From Corynebacterium mycetoides (GTDB taxonomy: Bacteria > Actinomycetota > Actinomycetes > Mycobacteriales > Mycobacteriaceae), in the NCBI RefSeq assembly GCF_900103625.1, contig NZ_LT629700.1, positions 558,001 to 622,000 of the forward strand: a DNA stretch of 64,000 bases. The letters run 5' to 3'. Every line of letters begins with the position of its first letter. Position 1 is the stretch's first letter. The position numbers were made by a program, and so were the translations under genes. Below the pieces are notes generated by a model. It was not told where the DNA came from, did no database searches, and saw only the letters and a program-made list of their open reading frames with translations. Of this stretch, positions 49,214-58,746 are shown in pieces.

Positions 49214-51289
49214 CTAACCGTCGGCCGGATGCAGGTGCTCGTAAATCGTCTGGGCAAGTTTCGGGCCGACGCCCTTGACCTGCTGGATATCGTCCACCGA
49301 CGCCTCCCGGATCTTCTTGACGCTGCCGAAGTGCTTCACCAGGTCCGACCGGCGCGCGGGGCCGAGCCCCGGCACGCCGTCGAGCGCGGAGGCGCGCATG
49401 CGCTTCGAACGCTGCTGCCGGTGGTAGGTGATGGCGAAGCGGTGTGCCTCGTCGCGGATCTGCTGGAGCAGGTACATCCCCTCGGAGTTGCGCGGCAGGA
49501 TCACAGGTTCATCATCGTCCGGCACCCAGATCTCCTCGAGGCGTTTCGCCAGGCCGATGAGCTGCACGTCGACGATCCCCAGCTCGTCGAACACCGCCTG
49601 CGCCGCGTTGACCTGCGGCTTGCCGCCATCCACAATGAACAGCTGCGGCGGGTAGGCGAAGCGCCTGTTGCCGGTCGTTTCCACGTCCGCCGCTTCGTCG
49701 GCGAACATGACCGACGCCGCCTCCTCGTCCGGGTTGGCGAGCTTATCCTCGTTGAACCGCAGGAACCTGCGGCGCGTGACCTCCGCGATGGAGCCAACGT
49801 CATCGGACCGCCCCTCCCCGGCGGCCTCCTTGATGCGGTAGCGGCGGTAGTCGCTCTTTTTCGGCAGCCCGTCCTCGAACACCACCAGCGAGGCGACGAC
49901 GTCGGTGCCCTGGATGTGGGAGATATCGGTGCACTCCATGCGCAAAGGGGCCTCGTCCATCCCGAGCGCGTCCTGGATGTCCTGCAGCGCCTGGGAGCGG
50001 GCCGTGAGATCGCCCACCCGCCGCAGCTTGTGCTGGCGCAGCGCCTCGACGGCGTTGCGGTTGACGGTCTGCATGAGCGCAGCCTTGTCGCCGCGCTGCG
50101 GCACGCGGATGTCCACGGGCCCGCCGCGCAGCTCGGCGAGCAGCTCCGCGACGTCGCCGGCCTCCTCCGGCAGGGTGTCCACGAGGATCTCGTGCGGGAT
50201 GGGCACGGCGGCCCCGGCCGGGGCGTGTGACTCCTGGTCGACCCCTCTGCGGCGCACCTTCGACGCACGCAGACGGGCGTCTTCCGCCTCCTCCTCGCGC
50301 GCTCGGTCCACGATGTCGGAGTAATACTGCACGAGGAAGTCGCGCATGAGCGCGGGCAGCGCCGGGTCCTCCTGGCCCTCGTCCAGCCTCTCGAGGCTGC
50401 CCGGCTCGTCGCCGGTCTTTTCCACCACCCAGCCGCGCTGGGCGCGGATGCGGCCGTCACGCACGACGAAGATCTGCGCCGCCGCCTCCAGCTCGTCGGT
50501 GTCGAAGGCGATGATGTCTGCGTCCGTTCCCACTGACAAGACCACGGTCTGGCGCTCCATGACCTTGTTCACAGCATCGAGGTCGTCGCGCAACCGCGCC
50601 GCTTTCTCGAACTCGAGCTCGGCGGCCGCGTCGTTCATGCGCTGGGTCAGCTGCTTCACCACGTCGTCGGTGCGCCCGGACATGAACCCCATGAAGCCGC
50701 GCACCGTCTGGTCGTACTCCTCCTCGGTCACCCGGCCCACGCACGGCGCGGAGCACTTGTCGATGTACCCGAGCAGGCAGGGCCTGCCGAGCGCTTCGTG
50801 GCGGTTATACACCCCGTTCGAACACGTGCGGATGGGGAAGACGCGGGTGAGCAGGTCGAGTGTCTCCCGCACCGCCCACGCGTGCGAGAACGGGCCGAAA
50901 TAGCGCACGCCCTTGCGCCGCGGCCCGCGGTAGAAGAACGCGCGCGGGAACTTCTCCCCCACGCTGACTGCCAGCATGGGGTAGCTCTTGTCGTCGCGGT
51001 ACATGACGTTGAACCACGGGTCGAAGCGCTTGATCCACGTGTACTCGAGCTGCAGCGCCTCGACCTCGCTCGCCACCACGGTCCACTCGACGGAGGAGGC
51101 GGTGGTGACCATCTGGCGGGTGCGCGGGTGCAGCTGGTTGAGCGGCTGGAAGTAGTTGTTCAGCCGGGAGCGCAGGTTTTTCGCCTTGCCCACGTACACG
51201 ACGCGGCCGGAAGGGTCGCGGAACTTGTACACCCCCGGCTCCGTCGGGATCGTCCCGGGCGCCGGGCGGTAGGTTTCAGGGTTCGCCAT
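49214..51289 (-). CDS. uvrC: UvrC, excinuclease ABC subunit C
   Basis: Makes the dual incisions in nucleotide excision repair. It has 691 residues. The N-terminal GIY-YIG nuclease domain is at about 15-95 ([20 protein letters not shown]), the UVR helix near 210-245 ([16 protein letters not shown]), the RNase H-like nuclease in the second half, and tandem helix-hairpin-helix motifs at the C-terminus ([18 protein letters not shown] and [16 protein letters not shown]). Full length. It follows the PH-domain gene by 6 bp. Confidence 0.97.
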   Translation of the reverse strand: MANPETYRPAPGTIPTEPGVYKFRDPSGRVVYVGKAKNLRSRLNNYFQPLNQLHPRTRQMVTTASSVEWTVVASEVEALQLEYTWIKRFDPWFNVMYRDDKSYPMLAVSVGEKFPRAFFYRGPRRKGVRYFGPFSHAWAVRETLDLLTRVFPIRTCSNGVYNRHEALGRPCLLGYIDKCSAPCVGRVTEEEYDQTVRGFMGFMSGRTDDVVKQLTQRMNDAAAELEFEKAARLRDDLDAVNKVMERQTVVLSVGTDADIIAFDTDELEAAAQIFVVRDGRIRAQRGWVVEKTGDEPGSLERLDEGQEDPALPALMRDFLVQYYSDIVDRAREEEAEDARLRASKVRRRGVDQESHAPAGAAVPIPHEILVDTLPEEAGDVAELLAELRGGPVDIRVPQRGDKAALMQTVNRNAVEALRQHKLRRVGDLTARSQALQDIQDALGMDEAPLRMECTDISHIQGTDVVASLVVFEDGLPKKSDYRRYRIKEAAGEGRSDDVGSIAEVTRRRFLRFNEDKLANPDEEAASVMFADEAADVETTGNRRFAYPPQLFIVDGGKPQVNAAQAVFDELGIVDVQLIGLAKRLEEIWVPDDDEPVILPRNSEGMYLLQQIRDEAHRFAITYHRQQRSKRMRASALDGVPGLGPARRSDLVKHFGSVKKIREASVDDIQQVKGVGPKLAQTIYEHLHPADG

Positions 51290-51295
51290 CGGCGC

Positions 51296-51814
51296 CTAGC
51301 TCTCGGGCATGTATTCGGCTTCGAGGGCACGGAACTTATCGACGGCCTCGAGCGCGCGCTTTCCGTCTCCCGACTGGATCGCCCACAGCGGCACGTACTC
51401 GAACTCCGGCAACTCGAGCCGGGCCATGCGCGCCGAGCGCGGGAAGGACAGGCCGTAAATGACGAGCCAGGGGTAGAAGCGGGTGCCAATGATGTTGCGG
51501 ACCTCGACCCCGTCTTTGTTTACCCGCACTCGAGGCCGGGTGAGGCAAATCCAGGACACCACGGAAATGATGAGGCCGATTCCGGGGAACGCGATTTTGT
51601 CTACCGGGGTGAACGTCATCCCGGTGAACTCGACGTCGAGCACGGCGGCCATGAAGATGTGCACCGCCATGACGAGCACGACCCAGCCGGCGGCCACCTT
51701 GCGCAGAAACGGCGACGTGATCTCTAGCTCCCACGGCGCGGACGAGGTGACGGCGTGGGGGTCCGCCGCGTAGAGCCGCAGCAGTTCCTCGTCGCTCAGC
51801 TTGTTACCCGTCAT
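51296..51814 (-). CDS. PH-domain membrane protein, unknown function
   Basis: A 172-residue protein with two membrane helices (about 38-60 and 75-92) followed by a bacterial PH-like domain (RVRVNKDGVEVRNIIGTRFYPW near 94-115). It lies between ribH and uvrC, 3 bp after ribH, with an AGAGG site. A homologue occupies the same slot in C. glutamicum from memory. No role in riboflavin synthesis or repair is evident from sequence. Confidence 0.85.
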   Translation of the reverse strand: MTGNKLSDEELLRLYAADPHAVTSSAPWELEITSPFLRKVAAGWVVLVMAVHIFMAAVLDVEFTGMTFTPVDKIAFPGIGLIISVVSWICLTRPRVRVNKDGVEVRNIIGTRFYPWLVIYGLSFPRSARMARLELPEFEYVPLWAIQSGDGKRALEAVDKFRALEAEYMPES

Positions 51815-51817
51815 GTC

Positions 51818-52312
51818 CTAACCTCTTTCCTGCTTCCGCCCCACAACCCGGACTTTGGCCAGCTCCACAGCCGCGCCGAGAGCGGCGGCGACGGCGTCGG
51901 CGCCCTTGTCTTCCTTCGCGTCCTCACCGCCGGCGCGCTCCAGCGCCTGGTCCTCGTCGTCCACGGTGAGGACGCCGTTGCCCACCGGCGTCTCCTCGTC
52001 TAAGGCAACGCGCGTCAGGCCGGCCGTCACGGACTCACAGACGTAGGTGAAGTGCGCCGTCTCGCCGCGGATGACGCAGCCGAGGGCCACCACGGCGTCG
52101 TAGCGGCGGGCGCAGGCTTGCACCACGACGGGCAGCTCGAGCGCCCCGGCGACCCAGTACTCGTCAACCTTCGCGCCGAAGCCGCGCGCGGTCTCGACAG
52201 CCCGCGCGTGGAGCTGGGAGACGATCTTCTCGTTCCAGCGGGTCGAGACGATGGCCACGGTCATGCCCTCGGCGTTGGCTCGCGGAATCTCGGGCGCGCC
52301 CTGATGCGACAT
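51818..52312 (-). CDS. ribH: lumazine synthase (RibH)
   Basis: Condenses 5-amino-6-ribitylaminouracil with dihydroxybutanone phosphate to lumazine. The 164-residue protein has [13 protein letters not shown] near 22-34, the substrate segment [14 protein letters not shown] near 53-66, and [18 protein letters not shown] near 78-95 with the catalytic His. The ATG at 52312 is preceded by AAAGGA. Further in-frame upstream sequence overlaps ribBA and is rejected. Confidence 0.96.
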   Translation of the reverse strand: MSHQGAPEIPRANAEGMTVAIVSTRWNEKIVSQLHARAVETARGFGAKVDEYWVAGALELPVVVQACARRYDAVVALGCVIRGETAHFTYVCESVTAGLTRVALDEETPVGNGVLTVDDEDQALERAGGEDAKEDKGADAVAAALGAAVELAKVRVVGRKQERG

Positions 52313-52340
52313 TGCTGTTCGGTTTCCTTTCGTGTGCGGG

Positions 52341-53591
52341 CTAGCTCGGCTCGGTCCAGTGAAGTACCGAGGGTAGGTCGTGGCCGAGTCGCTCGCGCTT
52401 CGTTCGCAGGTAGCGGATGTTGTCGTGTGACGGAACGATTTCGATTCTAGTCCGGCCGTCAACACGCGGTCCGTAGCCGTGGAGCGCCTCGAGCTTGTCC
52501 GGGTTGTTGCTGAGCAGCTCGAAGGAGTCCACTCCGAGATCCGCGAGGATCTGCCCGGCCACGGAGTACTCGCGGGCGTCGATAGGCAGGCCCTGCTCCA
52601 AGTTGGCGTCGACGGTGTCAAACCCGAGGTCCTGCAGCCGGTAGGCCTCCAGCTTCGCCAGCAGCCCGATGCCTCGGCCCTCGTGTCCGCGCACGTAGAC
52701 AATGATGCCGCGGCCGGCCTCCTGCACCCGGCGCATGGATTCGTGCAGCTGGGGGCCGCAGTCGCAGCGTCGCGACGCGAACACGTCGCCGGTGAGGCAC
52801 TCGGAGTGTACGCGGACCAGGACCCCGGACTCGCCCGCGACATCTCCGACGACCAGCGCGACGTGCTCGGTGCCGTCGACCTCGTTGCGGTAGCCGTACG
52901 CGGTGAACTCGCCGAACTCGGTGGGCAGGCGCGTGGACGTGACACGGGTGACGAAGCGTTCGTGGTGGCGCCGGTAGCTGATGAGCTGGTCAATCGAGAT
53001 CATTGCCAGGTTGTGCTCGTCGGCGAAACGGCGCAGCTCGGGCCCGCGGGCCATGTCGGTGGGGTCCGCGTCCGAGACGATCTCACAGAGCACCCCGGCC
53101 GGGCGCAACCCCGCCAGCCGGGCGAGATCCACAGACGCCTCGGTGTGCCCGTTGCGGGCCAGCACACCGTTCTCGCGGGCCCGGAGGGGCACGATGTGGC
53201 CGGGCCGGGTGAAGTCGTCCGCGCCGCGGGCGGGGTCGGCCATCCGCTGGATGGTCTCGCAGCGAGAACGCGCGGAGATGCCCGTGGTGCCCGTGGCGGC
53301 GTCCACTGTCACCGTGTACGCGGTGGAGCGCACGTCCTCGTTGCGTGCCACCATGGGCGGCAGGTTGAGGCGGTCCGCATCCTCGTTTTCCAGGGCAACG
53401 CAGATGTAGCCGGAGGTGTGGCGCACCATGAACGCCACGAGCTCGGGCGTGGCCTTCTCGGCCGCGAAAATCAGGTCGCCCTCATTCTCCCTGTCCTCGT
53501 TGTCCACGACGATGACCGCCTCTCCCCGGGCAATGGCGGCAATCGCGTCCTCGACGCTGTCTAGGGAAACGGGGCCACTCATAGCGTTCAA
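52341..53591 (-). CDS. ribBA: bifunctional DHBP synthase / GTP cyclohydrolase II (RibBA)
   Basis: Starts both branches of riboflavin synthesis. The 416-residue protein has the DHBP synthase domain at 1-205 ([13 protein letters not shown] near 29-41, [15 protein letters not shown]) and the GTP cyclohydrolase II domain from about 206 (zinc cysteines in [19 protein letters not shown], then [13 protein letters not shown]). The TTG at 53591 overlaps the ribE stop as TTGA and has a GGGGG-rich site 6 nt upstream. An ATG three codons later (53582) is the alternative. It follows the riboflavin synthase gene in the operon. Confidence 0.96.
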   Translation of the reverse strand: MNAMSGPVSLDSVEDAIAAIARGEAVIVVDNEDRENEGDLIFAAEKATPELVAFMVRHTSGYICVALENEDADRLNLPPMVARNEDVRSTAYTVTVDAATGTTGISARSRCETIQRMADPARGADDFTRPGHIVPLRARENGVLARNGHTEASVDLARLAGLRPAGVLCEIVSDADPTDMARGPELRRFADEHNLAMISIDQLISYRRHHERFVTRVTSTRLPTEFGEFTAYGYRNEVDGTEHVALVVGDVAGESGVLVRVHSECLTGDVFASRRCDCGPQLHESMRRVQEAGRGIIVYVRGHEGRGIGLLAKLEAYRLQDLGFDTVDANLEQGLPIDAREYSVAGQILADLGVDSFELLSNNPDKLEALHGYGPRVDGRTRIEIVPSHDNIRYLRTKRERLGHDLPSVLHWTEPS

Positions 53592-54181
53592 TGGTAGCCC
53601 CCCACCATCTTCTCCACGTACTTAGCCACGATGTCCACCTCGAGGTTGGCCTCGTCGCCGGCCGCGAGCCCGCCCGCGGTCGTCTCCGCCAGCGTCGTGG
53701 GGATGAGCGAGACCTCGAAAAAGTCCTCGCCGACCGCCGAAACCGTCAGCGAGGTGCCGTTGACCGTGATCGAGCCCTTCTCCACCACGTAGCGCTCGAG
53801 CTCGGCCGGCAGGGTGAACCGGAGCACTTCCCAGTGCTCCGACGCCTCGCGCGAGACCAGCCGGGCCACGGCGTCCACGTGGCCCTGCACGATGTGCCCT
53901 CCCATGCGCTGCCCTGCCGCCAGTGCGCGCTCGAGGTTGACCTTGGTCCCGGGCGCGTACGAGCCGAGGCGGGAGCGCTTCAGCGTCTCGGCCATCACGT
54001 CCGCGGTAAAAACCCCGTCTGAGGTGTCGACCACCGTGAGGCAGACGCCGTCGACAGCGATCGAATCGCCGTGGGCCGCGTCCTCGGTCACCCGCGGGGA
54101 GCGGATGGCGATGCGCACGGCGTCCCCGAGCGTCTCCAGGCCTACGACCTCGCCGATGTCCTCCACTAGTCCTGTGAACAC
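53588..54181 (-). CDS. ribE: riboflavin synthase, alpha chain
   Basis: Dismutates two lumazines to riboflavin. The 197-residue protein has two homologous beta-barrel halves, each with a lumazine-site motif: [14 protein letters not shown] near 39-52 and [17 protein letters not shown] near 134-150. The N-terminal [10 protein letters not shown] is the family signature. The GTG start overlaps ribD by 16 bp, and its stop overlaps ribBA by 4 bp. It is called ribC in B. subtilis-type naming. Confidence 0.96.
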   Translation of the reverse strand: MFTGLVEDIGEVVGLETLGDAVRIAIRSPRVTEDAAHGDSIAVDGVCLTVVDTSDGVFTADVMAETLKRSRLGSYAPGTKVNLERALAAGQRMGGHIVQGHVDAVARLVSREASEHWEVLRFTLPAELERYVVEKGSITVNGTSLTVSAVGEDFFEVSLIPTTLAETTAGGLAAGDEANLEVDIVAKYVEKMVGGYH

Positions 54182-55155
54182 GTTGTCTCCATTTCTATCA
54201 GCACGTCGTTGCCCAGCACGGTCACTCCCGTTAGCTCAAAACGCGGCGCGTCGGGCAATGATTCCGCCAGCGCCCCGGTGAGCACTCCCCGGCCGTCGCC
54301 GAGCAGCAGCGGAGCCACGTACGCCTGCACGCGGTCGACCGCACCCAGCCGGAAAAAGCTGGTCGTAAGCGTCGCCCCTCCCTCGACGAGGACGTCGCGC
54401 GCGCCGGATTCCCACAGCGCGTCCAGGGCCCCCTCGGGGGTGGCGTACTGCTCGAACCCGAGGCGCGAGAGGTTTCCTTCCGGCACTGTCCGCGTGCCGA
54501 CGACCACCCGACGCGGCTGCCTCTCGCGCTCGATGCCGTCCGGCCAGCGAGCTGTGAGCGAGGGATTGTCTGCCACAACGGTGCCCGTCCCGACGATGAC
54601 GGCGTCGCGCAGGCAGCGGTCCTCGTGCACGTGCCCGCGGGCGGCCGGGCCGGTGATCCACTGGCTCGTCCCGTCGACGGCGGCGGTGAACCCGTCGACG
54701 CTCGCGGCGAACTTGACGGTCACCGACGGCCTGCCGTGGCGCACGGAGCGCAGCCATGGTTGCAGGGCCTCAACGCGCTGCGGCTCGTACCGCACGGTGA
54801 CGCCGCGGCTGCGCAGGTACTGTGCTCCTCCGGCGGCCACGGGGTTCGGGTCGGCGGTTAAGTAGATGACGGTGTCCACCCCGGCGTCGGCAAGCGCGAG
54901 GGCGCACGGGCCGGTGCGCCCGGTGTGGTTGCACGGCTCGAGGGTGACCACGGCCGTCGAGCCGCGTGCCCGCTCCCCGGCGGCAGCAAGGGCGTTGACC
55001 TCCGCGTGCGGCCCGCCCGCGGGCGAGGTGGCCCCGGTGGCGATGAGTGAACCGGCGGCGTCGTACAGCGCGCAGCCCACCGGCGGATTGGGCGAGGTCG
55101 TGCCCCGCACGGCATCCCCCGCCTTGAGCGCCGCGGAGTACTCGAACGGGCTCAC
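54166..55155 (-). CDS. ribD: RibD, bifunctional deaminase/reductase
   Basis: Carries the deaminase and reductase steps of riboflavin synthesis. It has 329 residues. The N-terminal zinc deaminase domain has PHAEVNAL near 49-56 and LEPCNHTGRTGPC near 72-84. The C-terminal dihydrofolate-reductase-like domain starts near 140 (VTVKFAASVDG) and includes VEGGATLTTSFF. The start is GTG at 55155, overlapping the rpe stop as GTGA. Confidence 0.96.
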   Translation of the reverse strand: MSPFEYSAALKAGDAVRGTTSPNPPVGCALYDAAGSLIATGATSPAGGPHAEVNALAAAGERARGSTAVVTLEPCNHTGRTGPCALALADAGVDTVIYLTADPNPVAAGGAQYLRSRGVTVRYEPQRVEALQPWLRSVRHGRPSVTVKFAASVDGFTAAVDGTSQWITGPAARGHVHEDRCLRDAVIVGTGTVVADNPSLTARWPDGIERERQPRRVVVGTRTVPEGNLSRLGFEQYATPEGALDALWESGARDVLVEGGATLTTSFFRLGAVDRVQAYVAPLLLGDGRGVLTGALAESLPDAPRFELTGVTVLGNDVLIEMETTCSQD

Positions 55156-55808
55156 CGCGCCGCCAGCGCCACGGAGCGCAGGGTGTCCACGGCCGCCGCC
55201 GGGTCGTCACTGCCAAACACCGCCGAGCCCGCCACGAAAGAGTCCACGCCGGCCGCGGCTGCCTGGGCGATCGTGGCCTCGGCGATGCCGCCGTCGATGG
55301 CGATGATGGTGCTCAAACCGGCCCCCGCGATGTGGTCGCGCAGCACGCGGACCTTGTCTAGTACCTCCGGCATGAACTTCTGCCCGCCGAAACCGGGCTC
55401 CACGCTCATGATCATGACTTCCTCGACGTGCTCCAGGCTGTCGAGATAGGGTTCAATGGGCGTGCCCGGCTTGACGGCGAAGCCCGCCTGGACGCCGAGC
55501 TCGTGCGCCTGCCGCGCGGCGGCGACGTGGTCGGGTGTCGCCTCGACGTGGAACACCAGGCGGTCGCCCCCGGCCTCGGCGTAGGTGGCAAACCACTTCT
55601 CGGGCTGCTCGATCATCAGGTGCATGTCCAGGAACTGGTCCGTGACCCCGTTGACCGCCCGGGTCACGTCCGGGCCGAACGACAGATTGGGCACGAAGTG
55701 GCCGTCCATGATGTCCACGTGGAGCAGATCGGCGTTGGGCACCTTGAGCACGTCACTGCCCAGCGCCGCGTAGTCTGCCGCCAGGATGGAGGGGGCGATG
55801 TAGATCAT
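55152..55808 (-). CDS. rpe: ribulose-phosphate 3-epimerase
   Basis: Interconverts ribulose-5-phosphate and xylulose-5-phosphate. The 218-residue TIM barrel has metal-binding residues in LLHVDIMDGHFVPN near 28-41, MHLMIEQP near 63-70, MSVEPGFGGQ near 138-147 and IDGGI. The ATG at 55808 lies 10 bp after the rsmB stop. Ribulose-5-phosphate is also the substrate of RibBA, which gives a metabolic reason for the rpe-rib adjacency. Confidence 0.97.
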   Translation of the reverse strand: MIYIAPSILAADYAALGSDVLKVPNADLLHVDIMDGHFVPNLSFGPDVTRAVNGVTDQFLDMHLMIEQPEKWFATYAEAGGDRLVFHVEATPDHVAAARQAHELGVQAGFAVKPGTPIEPYLDSLEHVEEVMIMSVEPGFGGQKFMPEVLDKVRVLRDHIAGAGLSTIIAIDGGIAEATIAQAAAAGVDSFVAGSAVFGSDDPAAAVDTLRSVALAAR

Positions 55809-55818
55809 GGCCCCCACC

Positions 55819-57273
55819 CTACTTTTTCCGCAGGACGGCAAAGAACATCGCGTCGGTGCCGTGGCGGTGGGGCCACATCTGCACGCTCTTGGCGTCGCCG
55901 GTGCCCTCCATCCCGGGGACGAACTGCCGGGCGTCGAGCTCGTCGACCTCGCCTCCCGCGAGCACCGCATCGACGACTCCGCGCGTCTCCCGCACGTCCG
56001 GCGAGCAGGTGGAGTACACCACCGCCCCGCCCGGTTTTGCCAGGCGGATCGCGGATTCGAGCAGCTCACGCTGCAGGACGGTCAGCTGCGCGATCTCGGA
56101 CTCCTGCTTCTTCCACCTAGCCTCCGGGCGCCGACGCAGGGCGCCGAGTCCGGAGCAGGGGGCGTCGACAAGCACGCGGTCGAACCCCGGCTCGAGGCCC
56201 GGGTCGCGGCCGTCGGCAACCGTGACGGTAACCGGTAGGCCCTTGACCGCCTTGCGGATGAGCTCCGCCCGGTGGTCGCTGATCTCGATGGCGTCGACGC
56301 GGGCGCCCTCGATCCCGGCGAGTGAGCCGAGCAGGGCGGCCTTGCCGCCGGGTCCGGCGCACAGGTCGAGCCAGCGGCCGCCGTCGTCCTCCACCGGCAC
56401 TTCCGCCGCGGCGCGCGCGATGAGCTGGGAGCCTTCGTCCTGCACGCCGGCGATGCCGTCTCGCACCGGCTCGAGCGCGCCCGGGTCGCCCTCGGGCAGG
56501 TAGACGGCGTAGGGCGAGTACGTCCCCTCGTCGCCGCCGGTGATTGCCGCAAGCTCCGCGGCGGAGATCTCGCCGGGGCGCGCGACCAGGTGCACGACGG
56601 GCCGCTCCGAGTCCGCCTCCAGGGCGGCGCGCAGCTCCCCGTCTGCGCCATCTGCGGCGGCATTCGCGGCGAGGGCCGCGCGGAACGACCGGGCGATCCA
56701 CTCGGGGTGCGCGGTGGCAAACGCCACCTCCGCAACGGGCTCGTCCGGGGCGAGCTGCTCCATCCACTCGTGCGCCGGAGTGCGCGCGATGGTGCGCAGG
56801 ACGGCGTTGGCAAAGCCCTTCGCCTTGACCGCACCCGCCGCCTCAACCAGCCTGACGGAGGTGTCCACGGCGGCGTGATCGTCCACCCGCATGTACAGCA
56901 GCTGGTAGGCCCCGAGGCGCAGCGCGGCGAGGACCTCGGGTGCGATCTTGTCGAGCTCGCGCGAGGAGCACTTCGCAATGACGGCGTCGAGCACCCCCTG
57001 GGCGCGCAGCGTTCCGTAGGCCAGCTCGGTGGCGAAGGCCGCGTCGCGGCCGGTGATTGCGCGTTCGCCCAGCAGCTTGGGCAGCACGAGGTTGGCGAAG
57101 GCGTCGTCGGTATCCACGCGCCTGACAACCTCGTATGCGGCCTCGCGGGCACCGTCGCCGATGCGCGCCGGGGCGGCCGACTGGCGGCGCCGCTCGGCTC
57201 CTGCTCGTGCCGGCGCCGGTGCCGGGTTTTCCTCCCGGCGGCCTTTCGCCCGCGACCTGAACCCTCCGCTCAT
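55819..57273 (-). CDS. rsmB: RsmB, 16S rRNA m5C967 methyltransferase
   Basis: A 484-residue SAM-dependent rRNA methyltransferase. The basic, disordered N-terminus (1-35) is followed by a NusB-like RNA-binding domain (about 40-175) and the Rossmann methyltransferase domain (about 270-484). The SAM motif is WLDLCAGPGGKAALL, and the two catalytic cysteines are in DAPCSGLGALRR and YSTCSPDVRE. The start overlaps the fmt stop by 4 bp, so translation is coupled. Confidence 0.95.
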   Translation of the reverse strand: MSGGFRSRAKGRREENPAPAPARAGAERRRQSAAPARIGDGAREAAYEVVRRVDTDDAFANLVLPKLLGERAITGRDAAFATELAYGTLRAQGVLDAVIAKCSSRELDKIAPEVLAALRLGAYQLLYMRVDDHAAVDTSVRLVEAAGAVKAKGFANAVLRTIARTPAHEWMEQLAPDEPVAEVAFATAHPEWIARSFRAALAANAAADGADGELRAALEADSERPVVHLVARPGEISAAELAAITGGDEGTYSPYAVYLPEGDPGALEPVRDGIAGVQDEGSQLIARAAAEVPVEDDGGRWLDLCAGPGGKAALLGSLAGIEGARVDAIEISDHRAELIRKAVKGLPVTVTVADGRDPGLEPGFDRVLVDAPCSGLGALRRRPEARWKKQESEIAQLTVLQRELLESAIRLAKPGGAVVYSTCSPDVRETRGVVDAVLAGGEVDELDARQFVPGMEGTGDAKSVQMWPHRHGTDAMFFAVLRKK

Positions 57274-58211
57274 TCGAACACGATCCTTTCTGTCTCCTTC
57301 ACCCCGCGCGCCCAGTCGGCGGCGGCCATCATCTTCTTGCCCGGCGGCTGGATGCGGGTCAAGCGCACCGCGGAGGTGCCGGTGCCCACCAAAACGGCGT
57401 CCTTGGACGCGCTGACGTGCCCCGGGGCAAGCTCGCCGGCCGGATCACCTGCCCGATCACCGGCCGGTTCCACGCGGCCGAGTTTCACGCGCTGACCGCC
57501 CATCGTCGTCCACGCGCCGGGGGCCGGGGTGTGGGCGCGGATGGAGCGGTCGATCTCGTCGGCCGAGGCGGACCAGTCGACGCGGGCGTCGGCGGTGGTG
57601 ATTTTGGGTGCGTAGGTGCCCTCCCCGGGCTGGGCCACCGGCGTGACCGCCCCCTGCTCGAGCCCCGTCATCGTCTCCACCAGCAGGTCGGCGCCCCTGT
57701 AGGCGAGCCTGGTCAGCAGGTCGTCGGCGGTATCCGTCGGGTGGATCGGCTCGTGGATGTGGCCGAGGATGTCACCGGTGTCCAGGCCCTTGTCAATGCG
57801 GAAGGTCGTCGCGCCGGTGTCCGCGTCGCCGTTTCTGATCGCCGCCTGCACCGGCGCGGCGCCGCGCCAGCTCGGCAACAGCGAGAAGTGCAGGTTGACC
57901 CAGCCGTGGCGGGGGATGTCCAGCATATCCTCGGGGATGAGGTTGCCGTAGGCGACCACCGGGATGGCGTCGGGTGCGAGGTTGCGCAGGGCCTCCCGGA
58001 TGTCGCCGTTACCTTTGAGCGTGGGCGGGTCGAGAACCTCAATGCCGTGGGCGAGCGCCACCTCCTTCACCGGCGACGGGTGCAACGTGCGCCCGCGGCC
58101 CTTGGGGGCGTCGGGGCGCGTGAGCACGGCCACCACCTCGTGCTCGGAGGCGACGAGCCGCTCCAGCGCCACGACGGCGGGCTCGGGCGTGCCGGCGAAA
58201 ATTAGTCGCAT
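57270..58211 (-). CDS. fmt: methionyl-tRNA formyltransferase
   Basis: Formylates initiator Met-tRNA. The 313-residue protein has the Rossmann start MRLIFAGTPEPAVVALE, the KGRGRTLHPSPVKEVA substrate loop near 39-54, the catalytic region NLHFSLLPSWRGAAP near 106-120 and LDTGDILGH near 142-150. The C-terminal OB domain is present. The ATG at 58211 overlaps the last 10 bases of def, an arrangement that ties formylation to deformylation. Many predicted leaderless messages in this window should depend on formyl-Met initiation. Confidence 0.97.
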   Translation of the reverse strand: MRLIFAGTPEPAVVALERLVASEHEVVAVLTRPDAPKGRGRTLHPSPVKEVALAHGIEVLDPPTLKGNGDIREALRNLAPDAIPVVAYGNLIPEDMLDIPRHGWVNLHFSLLPSWRGAAPVQAAIRNGDADTGATTFRIDKGLDTGDILGHIHEPIHPTDTADDLLTRLAYRGADLLVETMTGLEQGAVTPVAQPGEGTYAPKITTADARVDWSASADEIDRSIRAHTPAPGAWTTMGGQRVKLGRVEPAGDRAGDPAGELAPGHVSASKDAVLVGTGTSAVRLTRIQPPGKKMMAAADWARGVKETERIVFE

Positions 58212-58717
58212 GACGGTATCCCCCTTTGGAACCAATCGGCGCCGCGGATGTTCGACATAGCCTCTTTGCGGGCCTCGGGTTCCATCCGGCGCATGAACAT
58301 GATGCCGTCCAGGTGGTCGGTTTCGTGTTGGATGCAGCGCGCAAGCAGGCCGGTGCCAGAGATTGCGAGCGGCCGGCCGTCCGCGTCGACACCGGTGGCG
58401 ATGACGCTGTTGTGGCGGGTCACGGTGCCGCCGACACCGGGTACGGAAAGGCAGCCCTCGGTGCCGGTCTGCGTGTCGACGCCTGCCGGCTTCCAGACGG
58501 GGTTGACGATGTGTCCGCGCATGCCCTGGCAATCGAACACGAACACCCGGGCGGTCGCGCCAATCTGGTTGGCCGCCAGCCCCACCCCGCCGGCGTGATC
58601 CATCGTCTCCAGCATGTCTCCCACCAGGGTGCGCAACTGCTCGTCGAACCGGGTCACCGGCGAGGCCACGGTGTTGAGCACCGGGTCGCCGAACAGTCGG
58701 ATCTTGCGTAGTGCCAT
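58202..58717 (-). CDS. def: peptide deformylase
   Basis: Removes formyl groups from new proteins. The 171-residue metalloenzyme has all three motifs: GGVGLAANQIG near 43-53, EGCLSVPG near 88-95 and QHETDHLDG near 129-137 (the two His metal ligands and the Glu base). The ATG at 58717 lies 7 nt after a TAAGCT hexamer, so it is probably leaderless. It overlaps fmt by 10 bp. Confidence 0.97.
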   Translation of the reverse strand: MALRKIRLFGDPVLNTVASPVTRFDEQLRTLVGDMLETMDHAGGVGLAANQIGATARVFVFDCQGMRGHIVNPVWKPAGVDTQTGTEGCLSVPGVGGTVTRHNSVIATGVDADGRPLAISGTGLLARCIQHETDHLDGIMFMRRMEPEARKEAMSNIRGADWFQRGIPSCD

Positions 58718-58724
58718 GCCGTCG

Positions 58725-58730
58725 AGCTTA
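58725..58730 (-). promoter_or_regulatory. -10 hexamer of def, predicted leaderless
   Basis: TAAGCT, 7 nt before the ATG at 58717, in the 29-bp gap after priA. Confidence 0.55.
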
Positions 58731-58746
58731 GCCAGCGCGCCCGCGG